Source: CAWIDU01 sp963835055 | Lineage (GTDB): Bacteria > Patescibacteriota > Saccharimonadia > Saccharimonadales > UBA4665 | Length of the DNA: 64,000 nucleotides | Reading direction: 5' to 3' | NCBI GenBank assembly: GCA_963835055.1 | Contig: CAWIDU010000001.1 | Span: 496,001-560,000, forward strand | In this document: positions 33,553 to 42,561 of the stretch, one piece after another | Layout: every line of letters begins with the position of its first letter | Position numbering within the stretch: position 1 is the first letter of the stretch | Made by a program: the position numbers and the translations under genes | The notes under the pieces: model-generated | The model's database searches: none | Seen by the model: only the letters and a program-made list of their open reading frames with translations | What the model was told of the DNA's origin: nothing

Positions 33553-34775
33553 TCAGTGGTCAAACGGGGCAAATTGATATAGAAACTGCTGCCCTTGCCC
33601 GACCTCGCTCTCCACCCAAATCCGGCCGTTATATAGTTCAATGATTTTGCGGGCGATGAACAGGCCTAGGCCGGTGCCGCCGATGGTCCGGGTCGAGGAG
33701 TTGTCGACGCGGTAAAATTTCTGAAATAAATGCGGCACGTCTTCGGCTGGAATGCCCGAGCCGGTGTCGCGGACATAGCACTGGACCACTTGCATCATCA
33801 CCGGTCAGGCCGATCGATATCTTGCCCTCCTGGGTGTACTTGACGGCATTATCGAAGAGGTTGGTAATGACTTCGCGCAAACGGTCGGGGTCGGCGTAGA
33901 CATAGTACAGCGGCTTGATGACATGCTCGCCGGCAACGCTGGCGAACGGCGTTAATCGTCTGGCTGGTGCCAACGACGAATTCCATGCCCAAGACCTTTC
34001 TTATCGGCGGCGAAGCGCAAATCATCGGTCATTTTGCTCCAGAAAAGTGCCCAATTCGATGACTACCGGGTGGCTGGTCAGGCGGCCGTCCTCGGCTTTG
34101 GCGCTGTTTAACAAATCCTGGAACAGTTTGCCGAGATGCTAGGGTCGAGGAATGGGCTTTTTCCAGATAGCCGCGGGCTCTGGTGTCAATGGTTGCAACT
34201 TTATCATTCAGAGCCAGTGCCAGGTAGCCTTCGATGGCGGCCACCGGTGTGCGCATTTCGTGGCTGGCGGTGCTGATGAAGTCGGCCCGTTGCTGCTCTT
34301 GGCCGCGCTCTTGGCTAACGTCGTGAAAAACGGCGGTCGCCGCCACGATTCGTTTGTCATCGCCGAGCAGCGGCGACAAGCTGAGGCTGATGGCTACCTG
34401 CTTCTTGGTGCGGGTTTGCAGGAAAGCGTTATTCTCGCGCAGTGGCTGGGCGGATCGGAAGACGCGCAACAGCGGATTCTCGGCGTCGCCGAAGGGCTGA
34501 CCCTTATCATTGACCAACTGCAGGACGTTCTTGATGTTGATGCCGGCAGCTTCGTCGAGCGGCCATTCGCAGAGTGCCGCTGCCGCCGGATTGATCAATC
34601 GGATAGTCTGTTGGTCGTCGAGCAGCACGACGCCGTACTCCAAGCTGTTAATAATCACTTCGAAACGGCGCTGTTGGTCGCGCAAATCACCGGACAGCTG
34701 TCCACCAGCGGCCGATTTTTTGGAATTCAAACCGAACATCAGCAGCGCCGCCTTGTCGCTGGCTGCCGTGCCCAC
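33553..34775 (-). pseudogene. PAS-containing sensor histidine kinase, frameshifted
   Basis: Pieces on the minus strand give a full kinase: a PAS domain (RFEVIINSLEYGVVLLDDQQTIRLINPAA), the H-box SHEMRTPVAAIEGYL with the phospho-acceptor His, then in other frames the N-box (LREVITNLFDNAVKYTQEG) and the G-boxes DTGSGIPAED and GGTGLGLFIARKI. Frame changes occur near 34140, 33980 and 33800. All catalytic motifs survive. It precedes a complete response regulator by about 120 nt. The start near 34775 (GTG) is uncertain. Sequence error is likely. Confidence 0.75.
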
Positions 34776-34924
34776 TCGCTACCGGTTTTGACGAGGCTGC
34801 CTTTCATAAAAGCTAGCCATCATTATCGGGGTTCAAGGAGTTTTATGCAATGCTCTTATGCTTGCCCGGTCGGACGGTGGACGCCTGCTAACAGATGTGA
34901 TAGGCTGAATAAGCCGTAAATTGC

Positions 34925-35001
34925 GGCCCCTTCGTCTAGTGGTCCAGGACATCAGGTTCTCATCCTGAAGATCGCGGGTTCGAATCCCGCAGGGGTCACC
35001 A
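34925..35001 (+). tRNA. tRNA-Glu (CTC)
   Basis: The acceptor stem GGCCCCT pairs with AGGGGTC (one G-U pair). The anticodon stem TCAGG/CCTGA holds loop TTCTCAT with anticodon CTC. The T arm is GCGGG-TTCGAAT-CCCGC. CCA is encoded at 34999-35001. 77 nt. Confidence 0.95.
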
Positions 35002-35003
35002 AG

Positions 35004-35032
35004 TTGACATAAGTATAACTTTAAGTCATAAT
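35004..35032 (+). promoter_or_regulatory. Promoter for the gene at 35062
   Basis: Perfect TTGACA beginning 2 nt after the tRNA-Glu CCA, 17-nt spacer, CATAAT. The leader is about 22 nt. Confidence 0.6.
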
Positions 35033-35061
35033 CTGCATATTAATGAATTTGGTAAGCTGTA

Positions 35062-35823
35062 ATGTTAGCTAGGAATCCAGAAGCCCAACGATTACATGAC
35101 GAAGGCCTGCAAGCTGAATTAAGCGGCAATTTTGCTCTGGCCCACAGCTCTTTTTATGAAGCTTTGAACCTGCTTGACGATGATCCGGCTACGTTCGATG
35201 TGGCAGTTCAGACCGCCCGCGTCATGCGCGATAATGGCTTTACTTATGTGCGAGCGTCTATTGCGGCCAATGACCCGGAGAAACTGGATCAAGCACGGAC
35301 GACATTAGAGCGTTCTGGCGATCTAACAGAGGAGCTTGTCGGAGGAGTCAGAGTTCTCGACTTTGAATTAGCCCCACCTCATGGCACTCCAAAGCAGGCT
35401 CGACATGAGGCTCGGGCTGAGCATGGGGCAACCATCGGTCTTTTGGGCCGTTTAGCCACAGTTAGAGAAGTTATGCTTGGTATTGATACGCGCGTTAACA
35501 TCGTAGATGAAGCAAAAGCGAAACTGGCTAAAGAATTGAGACTGGGCGAGCAACAGCATTACGGCAATGCCCACGATCACCTTGTAATGGGCAATAACGG
35601 TTATTACAGAGTTAGTAATGCTATGTCGGCGGCTCGCCAGGAGCGTTTGAATGGACGCTTGCCGCAAATGGCGGTTTGGCTTGGTCGAGCAACCCGCAGC
35701 TTGGCCTGGACAGCTGTACATGATCGTTCGCATCTAGCTGGCGCGGTTAAGACCTATGTTGGACGTATGCCCTATTTGCGCAGCTATGAAGCGGCTCGCC
35801 AATCAGTGCTCGTCAAACCTTAA
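35062..35823 (+). CDS. Hypothetical helical (TPR-like) protein
   Basis: 253 residues. The first 50 residues (EAQRLHDEGLQAELSGNFALAHSSFYEALNLL) resemble one tetratricopeptide repeat, and the rest is also predicted to be helical. A conserved-looking region ATVREVMLGIDTRVNIVDEAKAK has no known match. It may be a protein-interaction scaffold. It ends convergently on umuC with an 11-nt overlap. Confidence 0.6.
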   Translation: MLARNPEAQRLHDEGLQAELSGNFALAHSSFYEALNLLDDDPATFDVAVQTARVMRDNGFTYVRASIAANDPEKLDQARTTLERSGDLTEELVGGVRVLDFELAPPHGTPKQARHEARAEHGATIGLLGRLATVREVMLGIDTRVNIVDEAKAKLAKELRLGEQQHYGNAHDHLVMGNNGYYRVSNAMSAARQERLNGRLPQMAVWLGRATRSLAWTAVHDRSHLAGAVKTYVGRMPYLRSYEAARQSVLVKP

Positions 35824-37093
35824 TACTCGGTAACTCCTCCCAACTAGTGGTGTAGCGGGGGCTGCGGTGGCCACGCTTGGGTTCCCAGGCCTGGCTGAGG
35901 TCCTCGGCAGCGTAATGGACTGTCCGCTTGCCATAACGCTCATTGAGGCCGTCGACGGCTGCCAGGCGGCGTTGGCTGCTGGCATTGCCCGGCAAATCGG
36001 TCAAATTGAATAAATCAGTTTGAAGAGCTTTTTCGCTGATTAAATCATAGAGCATGACGTTGGCTCGATGATAGAAGACACTTGGCTTGAATAATTGACT
36101 CGCCAAATTGACGAATTGAGCGGTCAATAAACCGGTGTCCGATGTCGGCGTGCTGAACTTCAGCCCGCACTGTTGGCGCAAGTAACCAGGTTTGTGCTTG
36201 TTGGTGTAGAGTACCAGGCCGCCCTGGCGGGCCAGCAGGCCGTCTCGGCGCAGCCGATAGGCCGACCGGGCGCTGAGGCTAGCTATAGCCGCCTCAATGA
36301 CAGTAAATTGATTGGTGTCGGCGCCGAACATGCGGCCGTGCATGATGCTCTGGCGGACCTTACCGAATGTCTCCAACTGATGACAGCAGGTTCCATTCAG
36401 TTCGGCGACCAGCTGGCGGCCGTGGACGCCCATTAATTGCCCGGCCCGGCCTGACCGCAATTCGGCCAGATCCAGTGCCGTATGCAGTCCTTCGGCTCTC
36501 AGCTTGGGCGTCAATCGCCAGCCAACGCCCCAAATGTCTTTGATAGGAGTATTTAACAGATACGGGAATCGTTCTACTGGCTTCAGGCTGGCTAGATCAA
36601 GGACATTATCATTAATAGCGTCCTTCTTGGCCCGCTCGGCGGCTAGTTTGGCCAGCGTTTTGCTAGGAGCAATGCCGATGGCCACTGGGATGCCGACTTC
36701 TTGTAAAATTCTTTGCCGGAGATCTCGGCCCCATTTTTCATAATTATTTAAATTTAATTCGCTGAGGTCCAGGAAGGATTCGTCGACGGAGTAAACCTCG
36801 GTGCGCGGCGTGACTTGGGTCAGCAGCCGCGTGATCCGTTCGCTGATGTCGCCGTAGAGCTCGAAATTGGCGCTGAATTGCACGACGCCTTCCCGCCTGA
36901 ATAATTCGCGGTACTGGAAAGCCGGCGCACCCATCGGGATGCCCAACGCCTTGGCCTCGTTGCTGCGCGACACGGCGCAGCCATCGTTACTGCTGAGCAC
37001 AACAACCGGTTTACCCTCCAGATCCGGCCGGAATAAGCGTTCGCAGCTGACGAAGAAGTTATTGCAGTCAATCAGGGCGAAAACCAGCGTCAT
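35813..37093 (-). CDS. umuC: Y-family translesion DNA polymerase, UmuC subunit
   Basis: 426 residues from ATG 37093, close to the 422 of E. coli UmuC. Active-site signatures are intact: DCNNFFVSCERLF with the first Asp, SNDGCAVSRSNEAKALGIPMG, and YSVDESFLDL with the second acidic pair. Helix-hairpin-helix (IKDIWGVGWRL) and little-finger regions follow. It copies past DNA lesions. Its ATG overlaps the umuD stop by 4 nt, so it is translated with UmuD. The partner protease-like subunit is unusual (see umuD). Confidence 0.92.
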   Translation of the reverse strand: MTLVFALIDCNNFFVSCERLFRPDLEGKPVVVLSSNDGCAVSRSNEAKALGIPMGAPAFQYRELFRREGVVQFSANFELYGDISERITRLLTQVTPRTEVYSVDESFLDLSELNLNNYEKWGRDLRQRILQEVGIPVAIGIAPSKTLAKLAAERAKKDAINDNVLDLASLKPVERFPYLLNTPIKDIWGVGWRLTPKLRAEGLHTALDLAELRSGRAGQLMGVHGRQLVAELNGTCCHQLETFGKVRQSIMHGRMFGADTNQFTVIEAAIASLSARSAYRLRRDGLLARQGGLVLYTNKHKPGYLRQQCGLKFSTPTSDTGLLTAQFVNLASQLFKPSVFYHRANVMLYDLISEKALQTDLFNLTDLPGNASSQRRLAAVDGLNERYGKRTVHYAAEDLSQAWEPKRGHRSPRYTTSWEELPSIKV

Positions 37094-37440
37094 GGTCGGT
37101 AGTACTGGTGGATAATGGCTGTCACCACGCCCCAGACGGTTTCGCCGGGCAGGACCTGTCGTTGACGGCGCAGGCCGAAGCCGCTGTCCTGCCAAACCAG
37201 CACCAGATCAGTCGGCAACCGCCGCAGTGCTCGGTCGATGACGGCCAGGTCACCGTCGCGGATGCCCTGGTCGCTCCACTGGTGTCCGGCAATCCGGAAG
37301 AGATAGGTGCTGCTGGGATGGTGCACCAATAACTGATTGATATCCAGGCTTAGGGCGTGTTGGCGGTTGCGTTGGTCGGCAGCCGGGTTGGGGAAACCGC
37401 TGTGCACCGACACGCCGTCACTCTGATCTGCAGGCTCCAT
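37090..37440 (-). CDS. umuD: UmuD homologue lacking the self-cleavage Ser and Lys
   Basis: 116 residues, similar to UmuD along its length. The cleavage-site region (HSGFPNPAAD) and the LDINQLLVHHPSSTYLFRIAG segment match well. In E. coli the nucleophile is Ser60 in SGDSMID; here the position reads AGHQWSD with Gln54. Lys97 (FTVKKL) is replaced by Arg91 (FGLRRQ). The N-terminus is also shorter. It should not autocleave by the known mechanism, so polymerase activation must work differently. It is directly after a 46-residue gene (TAA-ATG). Confidence 0.85.
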   Translation of the reverse strand: MEPADQSDGVSVHSGFPNPAADQRNRQHALSLDINQLLVHHPSSTYLFRIAGHQWSDQGIRDGDLAVIDRALRRLPTDLVLVWQDSGFGLRRQRQVLPGETVWGVVTAIIHQYYRP

Positions 37441-37581
37441 TTAGGCGTCCGCCAAGATGTATTCGCGGCCTTTGTAAATTAGCCGCCGCGGAAAGCTCTC
37501 GAAGCGCACTTGCTCCTGGTTTTGGCTGAAGTAGACGCCGGCGATTTCAATTTCCTTGGGGTTAAAAGTGACAGTTTCCAT
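37441..37581 (-). CDS. 46-residue protein heading the umuDC operon
   Basis: ATG 37581 is preceded by AAGGAG, and the TAA touches the umuD ATG. The protein has a strand-rich look and ends FESFPRRLIYKGREYILADA, a layout similar to the DUF6504-like small proteins found beside Y-family polymerases (tentative). With coupled translation to UmuD, it is probably part of the lesion-bypass module. It is too short for routine gene finders. Confidence 0.75.
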   Translation of the reverse strand: METVTFNPKEIEIAGVYFSQNQEQVRFESFPRRLIYKGREYILADA

Positions 37582-37841
37582 GGATCAAACTCCTTGATTT
37601 AAGTAATAATAAAACTAACTGACAGAGGCCAGTAAACGGGTTTGAATAAGCTTCCGAGCTAGGAAAAGACTACCGTTCGGAGTCGATTCTTTTCTTTCTG
37701 GGCGCCCAAAGAAACTGGAGTTGGAATGAAGAAAACAGGGACCGGAGTATGTCTTCTTGGATATAAGTCTGTAAGGTAAATGCTAGGCAAGTCCCTACAT
37801 GGCTAATGCTTATTATACACGGCCGTCAAGCCGTGCCTGAT

Positions 37842-38231
37842 TTATTTGACGCTGTTCAGGAAATCAACCAGTTCGTGCGGCGTTAAGTCGGCTTTTACCA
37901 GGTAGCCGTCGGCTTGTTTTTCGATGTCGGCCCGGACGTCTTCGCGCTGCTCGAGGTTGGTGATGATGATAATTTTGGCTTTCACGGGCGGCACGCGGGC
38001 CGGGTCGCGCAGAGCACGCAGGATCTCGATACCGGTCAGGTTGGGTACCATCAGGTCGAGCAGAATAATGTCGTAGTCGTTGTTCTGGGCAGCCTTCAGG
38101 GCCGCTTCGCCATCGGCGATGACCGTCACTTGGTAGCCACCCTTGGTCAGCGCCCGGTCGTAGAGTTCGCTGATGAAGCGCTCGTCCTCGATGCATAAGA
38201 CTTTGCGGTTGGCGGGTTGAGTGGGCTGCAT
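37842..38231 (-). CDS. Single-domain response regulator
   Basis: 129 residues, receiver only: CIEDER at the acidic pocket, DIILLDLMVPNLTG with the phospho-acceptor Asp, IIITN, and the conserved Lys in LVKA. All catalytic positions are present. It lies 14 nt behind the sensor kinase gene and probably receives its phosphate. No DNA-binding domain, so it may act by binding other proteins. Confidence 0.88.
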   Translation of the reverse strand: MQPTQPANRKVLCIEDERFISELYDRALTKGGYQVTVIADGEAALKAAQNNDYDIILLDLMVPNLTGIEILRALRDPARVPPVKAKIIIITNLEQREDVRADIEKQADGYLVKADLTPHELVDFLNSVK

Positions 38232-38237
38232 GATTCT

Positions 38238-38243
38238 ATTATA
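38238..38243 (-). promoter_or_regulatory. -10 box directly before the regulator gene
   Basis: On the minus strand a perfect TATAAT ends 6 nt before ATG 38231, so a leaderless transcript of the regulator alone is possible in addition to read-through from the kinase gene. Confidence 0.4.
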
Positions 38244-38245
38244 CG

Positions 38246-39793
38246 TTAACGGCGATAAAGTGAATGATTCTTGATCCAGCCGTAGGCGCCACGGGTGATT
38301 TCTTGGTTGCCGCTGCGTTTGCGTTCTTCATCCAGCCGGTCATAAGGCACCAGGGTGAAGCCGAAGGTGCTACCCTGCCCCTCACGGCTGCGTACCCAGA
38401 GGTTGCCGCCGTGGGCCGTGACGATGGCTTTGCTTAGGTACAGGCCCAAGCCAGTGCCGCCGATTTGGGCCCGGTTGCGGTGGTCGCGGTAAAACTTAGT
38501 AAATAAATTGGGCATGACGCTGACCGGAATGCCTACGCCGAAATCCTGCACCGTAGTTTCCACTAGGCCATCGCCGGTCAAATGGGCGTCGATCTTAATA
38601 ACCTTGTTACTGCCGCTGTACTTGATGGCGTTGTCAATCAAGTTGTTAATAACTTCGCGAATACTCAAACGGTCGACGCCGACGCTTGGCAAACCGCGGG
38701 CGATGGTGCACTGCAGGCTGATATCGCGGACTTTGGCACGTAGGCTGATGGTTTCAACGGTACTTTTCAGGATAGTCGCCCAATCGTCCTGCTGCAACTG
38801 CAGTTCCAGCTGGTTGTCATCGACGCGGGCGACGTTCAGAATATTATTGACGAAGGCGGTTAACTCCTCAGCCATGGCCCGCATTTTGAGCATGAAACCG
38901 CGCAGTTCTGGGTCGAGAGCATCCGGCGTCTTGGCGAATTCCTCCTGCAGGGCTTCGATGTAGCCTCGCAATAAGGTTAGCGGCGTGCGCAGCTCGTGAA
39001 CGCTGAGAGCGATGAAGCTGATAGCCTGCTCGTCTTGGCTGTAAGCCTTGGTGTGGTCGAACAGCACCAGCATAGTCTCGACTTTCTCGGGGTTGTCGCG
39101 GTTGTAGAAAGCTGCCAGGTCGAACAGCCGTGTTGGGTGGTTGTCGCGGACATTGAGCCGCACTCGCTCCCATGCCTGGCTGGCTGTGGCACTGTTGGTC
39201 TTGGCGGTTTTCAACCATTTATCGAAAGTCGCTTCGCTAGGGAAAGACATGTCGAGAACCATGTAAACATTCTTGCCAACCAGCTCGGTGGCCGAGATGC
39301 CGATGTAATCGGCGGCGGCCTTGTTGGCAAAAGTCACCGTTTCGGTGGAGTTGAGGATTAACAGTGGTAGCGGTAGATTCTGGGCCACAAAGTTGTGCTC
39401 GAAGCCGCCGCTAGCCTGCCGTGCCTGTAATCTGCTCTGCTCGGCGGTGCTGGCCAGTTGGTAAATTTGGGTAGTCAGGTTGGCCACCAATTCGCTGCCA
39501 AAGCGCAACTTTTGTCGTGGTGGAGCGGCTACTGGGGCATTGCCTGGCGCCAGGTGCAAAATGGTTTGCCAAAGGGCTTTGACCGGCTGCATGAAGCGCC
39601 TGCTGAGCGCCATGGTAATCAGGCAGGTGGCCAGTACGGCGACCGCCGACAGTAGGCCCAATAGCGGCAAGGCGCCTAGTTTCAGGACTTGGCTGCCCAG
39701 CCACCAAGCACCTAACAAAATCATATTGTCCAGCAAGATGACGAGGAACAGGTTCAGCTGGGCCCGCCGGATAAGTTTCTGCAAGTAGTCCAT
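38246..39793 (-). CDS. Membrane sensor histidine kinase
   Basis: 515 residues. Two transmembrane helices near the N-terminus (about 13-33 and 40-60), a PAS domain (LPLLILNSTETVTFANKAAADYIG, about 147-250), H-box VHELRTPLTLLRGYIEAL with the phospho-acceptor His, then N-box REVINNLIDNAIKYSG, and DFGVGIP and GTGLGLYLSKAI of the ATPase domain. All motifs are intact, unlike the kinase-like gene at 2074. Partner: the regulator 14 nt downstream. Confidence 0.92.
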   Translation of the reverse strand: MDYLQKLIRRAQLNLFLVILLDNMILLGAWWLGSQVLKLGALPLLGLLSAVAVLATCLITMALSRRFMQPVKALWQTILHLAPGNAPVAAPPRQKLRFGSELVANLTTQIYQLASTAEQSRLQARQASGGFEHNFVAQNLPLPLLILNSTETVTFANKAAADYIGISATELVGKNVYMVLDMSFPSEATFDKWLKTAKTNSATASQAWERVRLNVRDNHPTRLFDLAAFYNRDNPEKVETMLVLFDHTKAYSQDEQAISFIALSVHELRTPLTLLRGYIEALQEEFAKTPDALDPELRGFMLKMRAMAEELTAFVNNILNVARVDDNQLELQLQQDDWATILKSTVETISLRAKVRDISLQCTIARGLPSVGVDRLSIREVINNLIDNAIKYSGSNKVIKIDAHLTGDGLVETTVQDFGVGIPVSVMPNLFTKFYRDHRNRAQIGGTGLGLYLSKAIVTAHGGNLWVRSREGQGSTFGFTLVPYDRLDEERKRSGNQEITRGAYGWIKNHSLYRR

Positions 39794-39798
39794 GGGCT

Positions 39799-41076
39799 TT
39801 ACGGCGTGTAGCTGATGTCACTGGCCGTCGTGACGGCTGTCAGCCAGGTCTGGCCGGGGTTTAGCTTGATGGTCTGACCAGAAGCATCCGTGAAAGTGAC
39901 CTGGCTGGTGTTGCTAGACTTCGTCCAGGTGCCGGTGGTCACCGTGCCGTCCTGGAAAACATCGACTGGCCCACTGCCGATGACGTTGTAATCCGAATAA
40001 TAAGCGCCGCTGGCATCCAGCGTCCCCTGGCTCTCTGGTACCACCATGGCAATAACGACTTTGGGGCTGATCTGGGTGTTGGTATTGGCATCTAGCTGCG
40101 CTGCGCCGCCTTCGCTGCGGTTGTAGCTATTGCTGGCGGCGACGTAAGTGTACTGAGCGTTATAAACGGAGCCAGACAGGGTTAAATTAATGCTGGCGGC
40201 CGTGGGCGTTTTGGCGGGTGCCTCGGCCTTGCGCGGAAATCCAGTGAAGGTACTGCTGGTGTAGCCTTTCTTGGTTTCCAGCTGATTGAGCGTGCTGATA
40301 GCCGTGTAGACATTATGGGGCGCGGCCCGGGTCGAAACGCGGTGGTACGAGCCGCCGTTGGCAAACTCGTCGAGGTCCCGGACATTCCACGATTTGATGT
40401 CGGCCAAGGCGTCTGGGCTGCCACCAACGTGAGCGTAGCCAGCGTCGAAGCCGAGGGCCCACTGCACATAGTAAGGCCGGGCGCTGCGAATCGGCCCGAC
40501 ATTAGCCGGACTGGTGTCCTGATAGAGCGCCATGAAGCGCGTCACCCCGCCCTCGGCGATGGCTTCGAAAACCACCATGGCCTGCCCTAGCCCGGATTGC
40601 GGCCGGGCGTCGGTGCTGTTCTCGATCATTACAGCGGTAACTGGCAGCTGGTTGAGGCTGGGCGAGACTGGTAGGCCGCTCAGCGTTGACGGCACGGTAA
40701 TTGGCTTGGGCGGTGTTTTTGGCTTGACGATAACCGCTTTGATGACCGGCGTTGGCTTGGATGGACGAGTCAGGGCAAAAGCCGCGCCGCCGCCAATCAG
40801 CAAAACCAAAACCCCGGCCACGATGTATTCCTTGCGACCCGGGGGCCAGTGGAGGGCTAGCTTTTCCTTCCAGCCATGTAAGCGCCCAGCTGGTTTAACT
40901 GGTTCGGCCAGCTTGTCGGCTGGCGCTGGCGCGGTACTGGTTGCCGGTTTCTGTTCGACCGCTGCCTCTTCCGGGGTGCGAAAACTTTCCGGAGCTTCGG
41001 CCGGCCGTTCAACGATGCTGTCGAGTTTAAGGCGTACTTTTTTAACCGGCCGCCGGGGCAGGAAGTCACTGTCCAT
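39799..41076 (-). CDS. DUF3048 (YerB-like) extracytoplasmic protein
   Basis: 425 residues. A cytoplasmic N-terminal part rich in Pro and basic residues, one transmembrane helix (about 91-110), then the DUF3048 domain: LNQLPVTAVMIENSTDARPQSGL, ALYQDTSPANVGPIRSARPYY, and later NPGQTWLT. Function of the family is unknown; members sit on the cell surface of Firmicutes and CPR bacteria. It opens the unit that continues into the kinase and regulator genes (6 nt apart). Confidence 0.88.
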   Translation of the reverse strand: MDSDFLPRRPVKKVRLKLDSIVERPAEAPESFRTPEEAAVEQKPATSTAPAPADKLAEPVKPAGRLHGWKEKLALHWPPGRKEYIVAGVLVLLIGGGAAFALTRPSKPTPVIKAVIVKPKTPPKPITVPSTLSGLPVSPSLNQLPVTAVMIENSTDARPQSGLGQAMVVFEAIAEGGVTRFMALYQDTSPANVGPIRSARPYYVQWALGFDAGYAHVGGSPDALADIKSWNVRDLDEFANGGSYHRVSTRAAPHNVYTAISTLNQLETKKGYTSSTFTGFPRKAEAPAKTPTAASINLTLSGSVYNAQYTYVAASNSYNRSEGGAAQLDANTNTQISPKVVIAMVVPESQGTLDASGAYYSDYNVIGSGPVDVFQDGTVTTGTWTKSSNTSQVTFTDASGQTIKLNPGQTWLTAVTTASDISYTP

Positions 41077-41083
41077 GCCCAGT

Positions 41084-41092
41084 AGTATAACA
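41084..41092 (-). promoter_or_regulatory. Extended -10 promoter for the DUF3048 gene, predicted leaderless
   Basis: On the minus strand TGT then TATACT ends 7 nt before ATG 41076. Confidence 0.55.
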
Positions 41093-41116
41093 ACGCTTAT
41101 GCTTCAGAGCCAGTTT

Positions 41117-42520
41117 TCAGACGGCGGCTAGCTGGGCGTCAAGCCGCTCCAGGCTGCGCTTTTTGCCAAGCACAGCCAGGGTCTCAGCCAAGCCCGGGCT
41201 GGCTGGCGCTTGAGTGGTGGCGACGCGAATCAGACTGAATAAAACGACTGGTTTTTGGCCAGTTTGCTCCAGCAATTGATTGAGCTTCTCCGTCAAATCT
41301 TTAACTGAAAAATCGCTCTGCTCCAGTGTTTGGCGCGACTTTTCCAGCAACTCTTTCAATTCCGTGGCCGGTAGTTTGCCCAATTGCTTGTGCACGCTAA
41401 TCAGCTCCGGATTAAGCGGCAAGTCAACGAAGAAAAACTTCGTTAGATCCGGCAATTCCTTGAAAAACTTCAATCTTTCCTGGACCAGGCCAAGCACTTG
41501 TTTCTTGTAAGTTTCATCGGCCGCCTTGGCATCCTCTGGCCAGAAATCGCTCACTTTCTTGAACAGTTCGTCCAGCGAAAGTTTCCGGATCCAGGCGCCG
41601 TTCAACCACTCCAACCGCTTCTCGTCGAACCGGGCGGCACTTTTCTGGACGTGGTCCAAGCTGAACTTCTCTACCAGCTCTTGGCGGCTGAAGATTTCCT
41701 GTTCACTGCCATCATTCCAGCCGAGGGTGGCTAGGAAGTTGAGCATTGCCTCCGGCAAGTAACCGGCGGCGGCATAGTCAAGAATGTCTTTAGCGCCGTC
41801 CCGCTTAGAAAGCTTCTTGCTGCCGTCGATGGCCATAACGTATGGCACGGTTGATAGAATCGGCGGCTGCAGGCTCAGAGCTTCGTACAGGTTCAGGTAA
41901 TTCGGCACCGAAGCGATGAATTCCTGGCTGCGGATGACGTGGCTGATTTTCATGTCAGCGTCGTCGACGATGTGCGAAAAATTATAAGTCGGGAAACCGT
42001 CGGATTTGATCAGGATGAAATCGTCGATTACTTCCGGGCCGGTCGACAGCTCGCCCAGCACAGCGTCGCGCCATTTATAGGCTTTCGGCTCCGACCTGAA
42101 ACGCAGCGGTTGTGAGCCGTTCCACGCGGGAGGATTTTCGGGCCGATGGTCGCGAAATAGGAAGGGTTTCTTGGCCGCCTTGGCCTGGTCACGGAAAGCC
42201 TGGACCTCTGCGGCGGTATAGGGGTCAGCATAGGCTCTGCCCTCCTTGACCAATCTGTTAGCCCATTCCTTATATATATGCAACCGATCCGACTGCTTAA
42301 TCGGCCCCTCGTCCCAGTCCAGGCCGAGCCATTTCAAGCTTTTCTGGATATGCTCGATACTGCCCTCTACCTCACGGGCTTTGTCAGTGTCTTCGATCCT
42401 GAGAATAAACTGGCCTTTCGCCTGTCGAGCCACCAGCCAGGCGAACAGCGCCGTACGAATGCCGCCGACGTGTAGGTAGCCAGTCGGGCTGGGAGCGAAA
42501 CGGGTACGGACTATGCTCAT
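41117..42520 (-). CDS. gltX: Glutamyl-tRNA synthetase
   Basis: 467 residues from ATG 42520. The ATG at 42529 overlaps the -10 box and is therefore rejected. Class I signatures: HIGH-type motif RFAPSPTGYLHVGGIRTALF, and KMSKS-type KLSKRDGA. The C-terminal anticodon-binding part is present. It charges tRNA-Glu and, in bacteria lacking GlnRS, also tRNA-Gln for later amidation. A tRNA-Glu gene is in this window at 34925. It is monocistronic here, with its own leaderless promoter. Confidence 0.95.
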   Translation of the reverse strand: MSIVRTRFAPSPTGYLHVGGIRTALFAWLVARQAKGQFILRIEDTDKAREVEGSIEHIQKSLKWLGLDWDEGPIKQSDRLHIYKEWANRLVKEGRAYADPYTAAEVQAFRDQAKAAKKPFLFRDHRPENPPAWNGSQPLRFRSEPKAYKWRDAVLGELSTGPEVIDDFILIKSDGFPTYNFSHIVDDADMKISHVIRSQEFIASVPNYLNLYEALSLQPPILSTVPYVMAIDGSKKLSKRDGAKDILDYAAAGYLPEAMLNFLATLGWNDGSEQEIFSRQELVEKFSLDHVQKSAARFDEKRLEWLNGAWIRKLSLDELFKKVSDFWPEDAKAADETYKKQVLGLVQERLKFFKELPDLTKFFFVDLPLNPELISVHKQLGKLPATELKELLEKSRQTLEQSDFSVKDLTEKLNQLLEQTGQKPVVLFSLIRVATTQAPASPGLAETLAVLGKKRSLERLDAQLAAV

Positions 42521-42527
42521 AGCACTC

Positions 42528-42533
42528 ATTATA
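42528..42533 (-). promoter_or_regulatory. -10 box for gltX, decides the start codon
   Basis: On the minus strand a perfect TATAAT overlaps the ATG at 42529 and ends 7 nt before the ATG at 42520. The second ATG fits the leaderless spacing seen throughout the window. Confidence 0.55.
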
Positions 42534-42561
42534 AGAGAAAAAGACGGTTTCCGAAATCAGC

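Noticed and set aside
34845..34919. 24-residue Cys-rich frame with AAGGAG before it, just upstream of tRNA-Glu
   Set aside because: Very short, overlaps the 5' region of the divergent kinase gene and the probable tRNA promoter; no support beyond the ribosome-binding site.
37818..37835. 6-bp hairpin CACGGC/GCCGTG after the response regulator
   Set aside because: Short stem and no T-tract in the minus direction; too weak to call a terminator.
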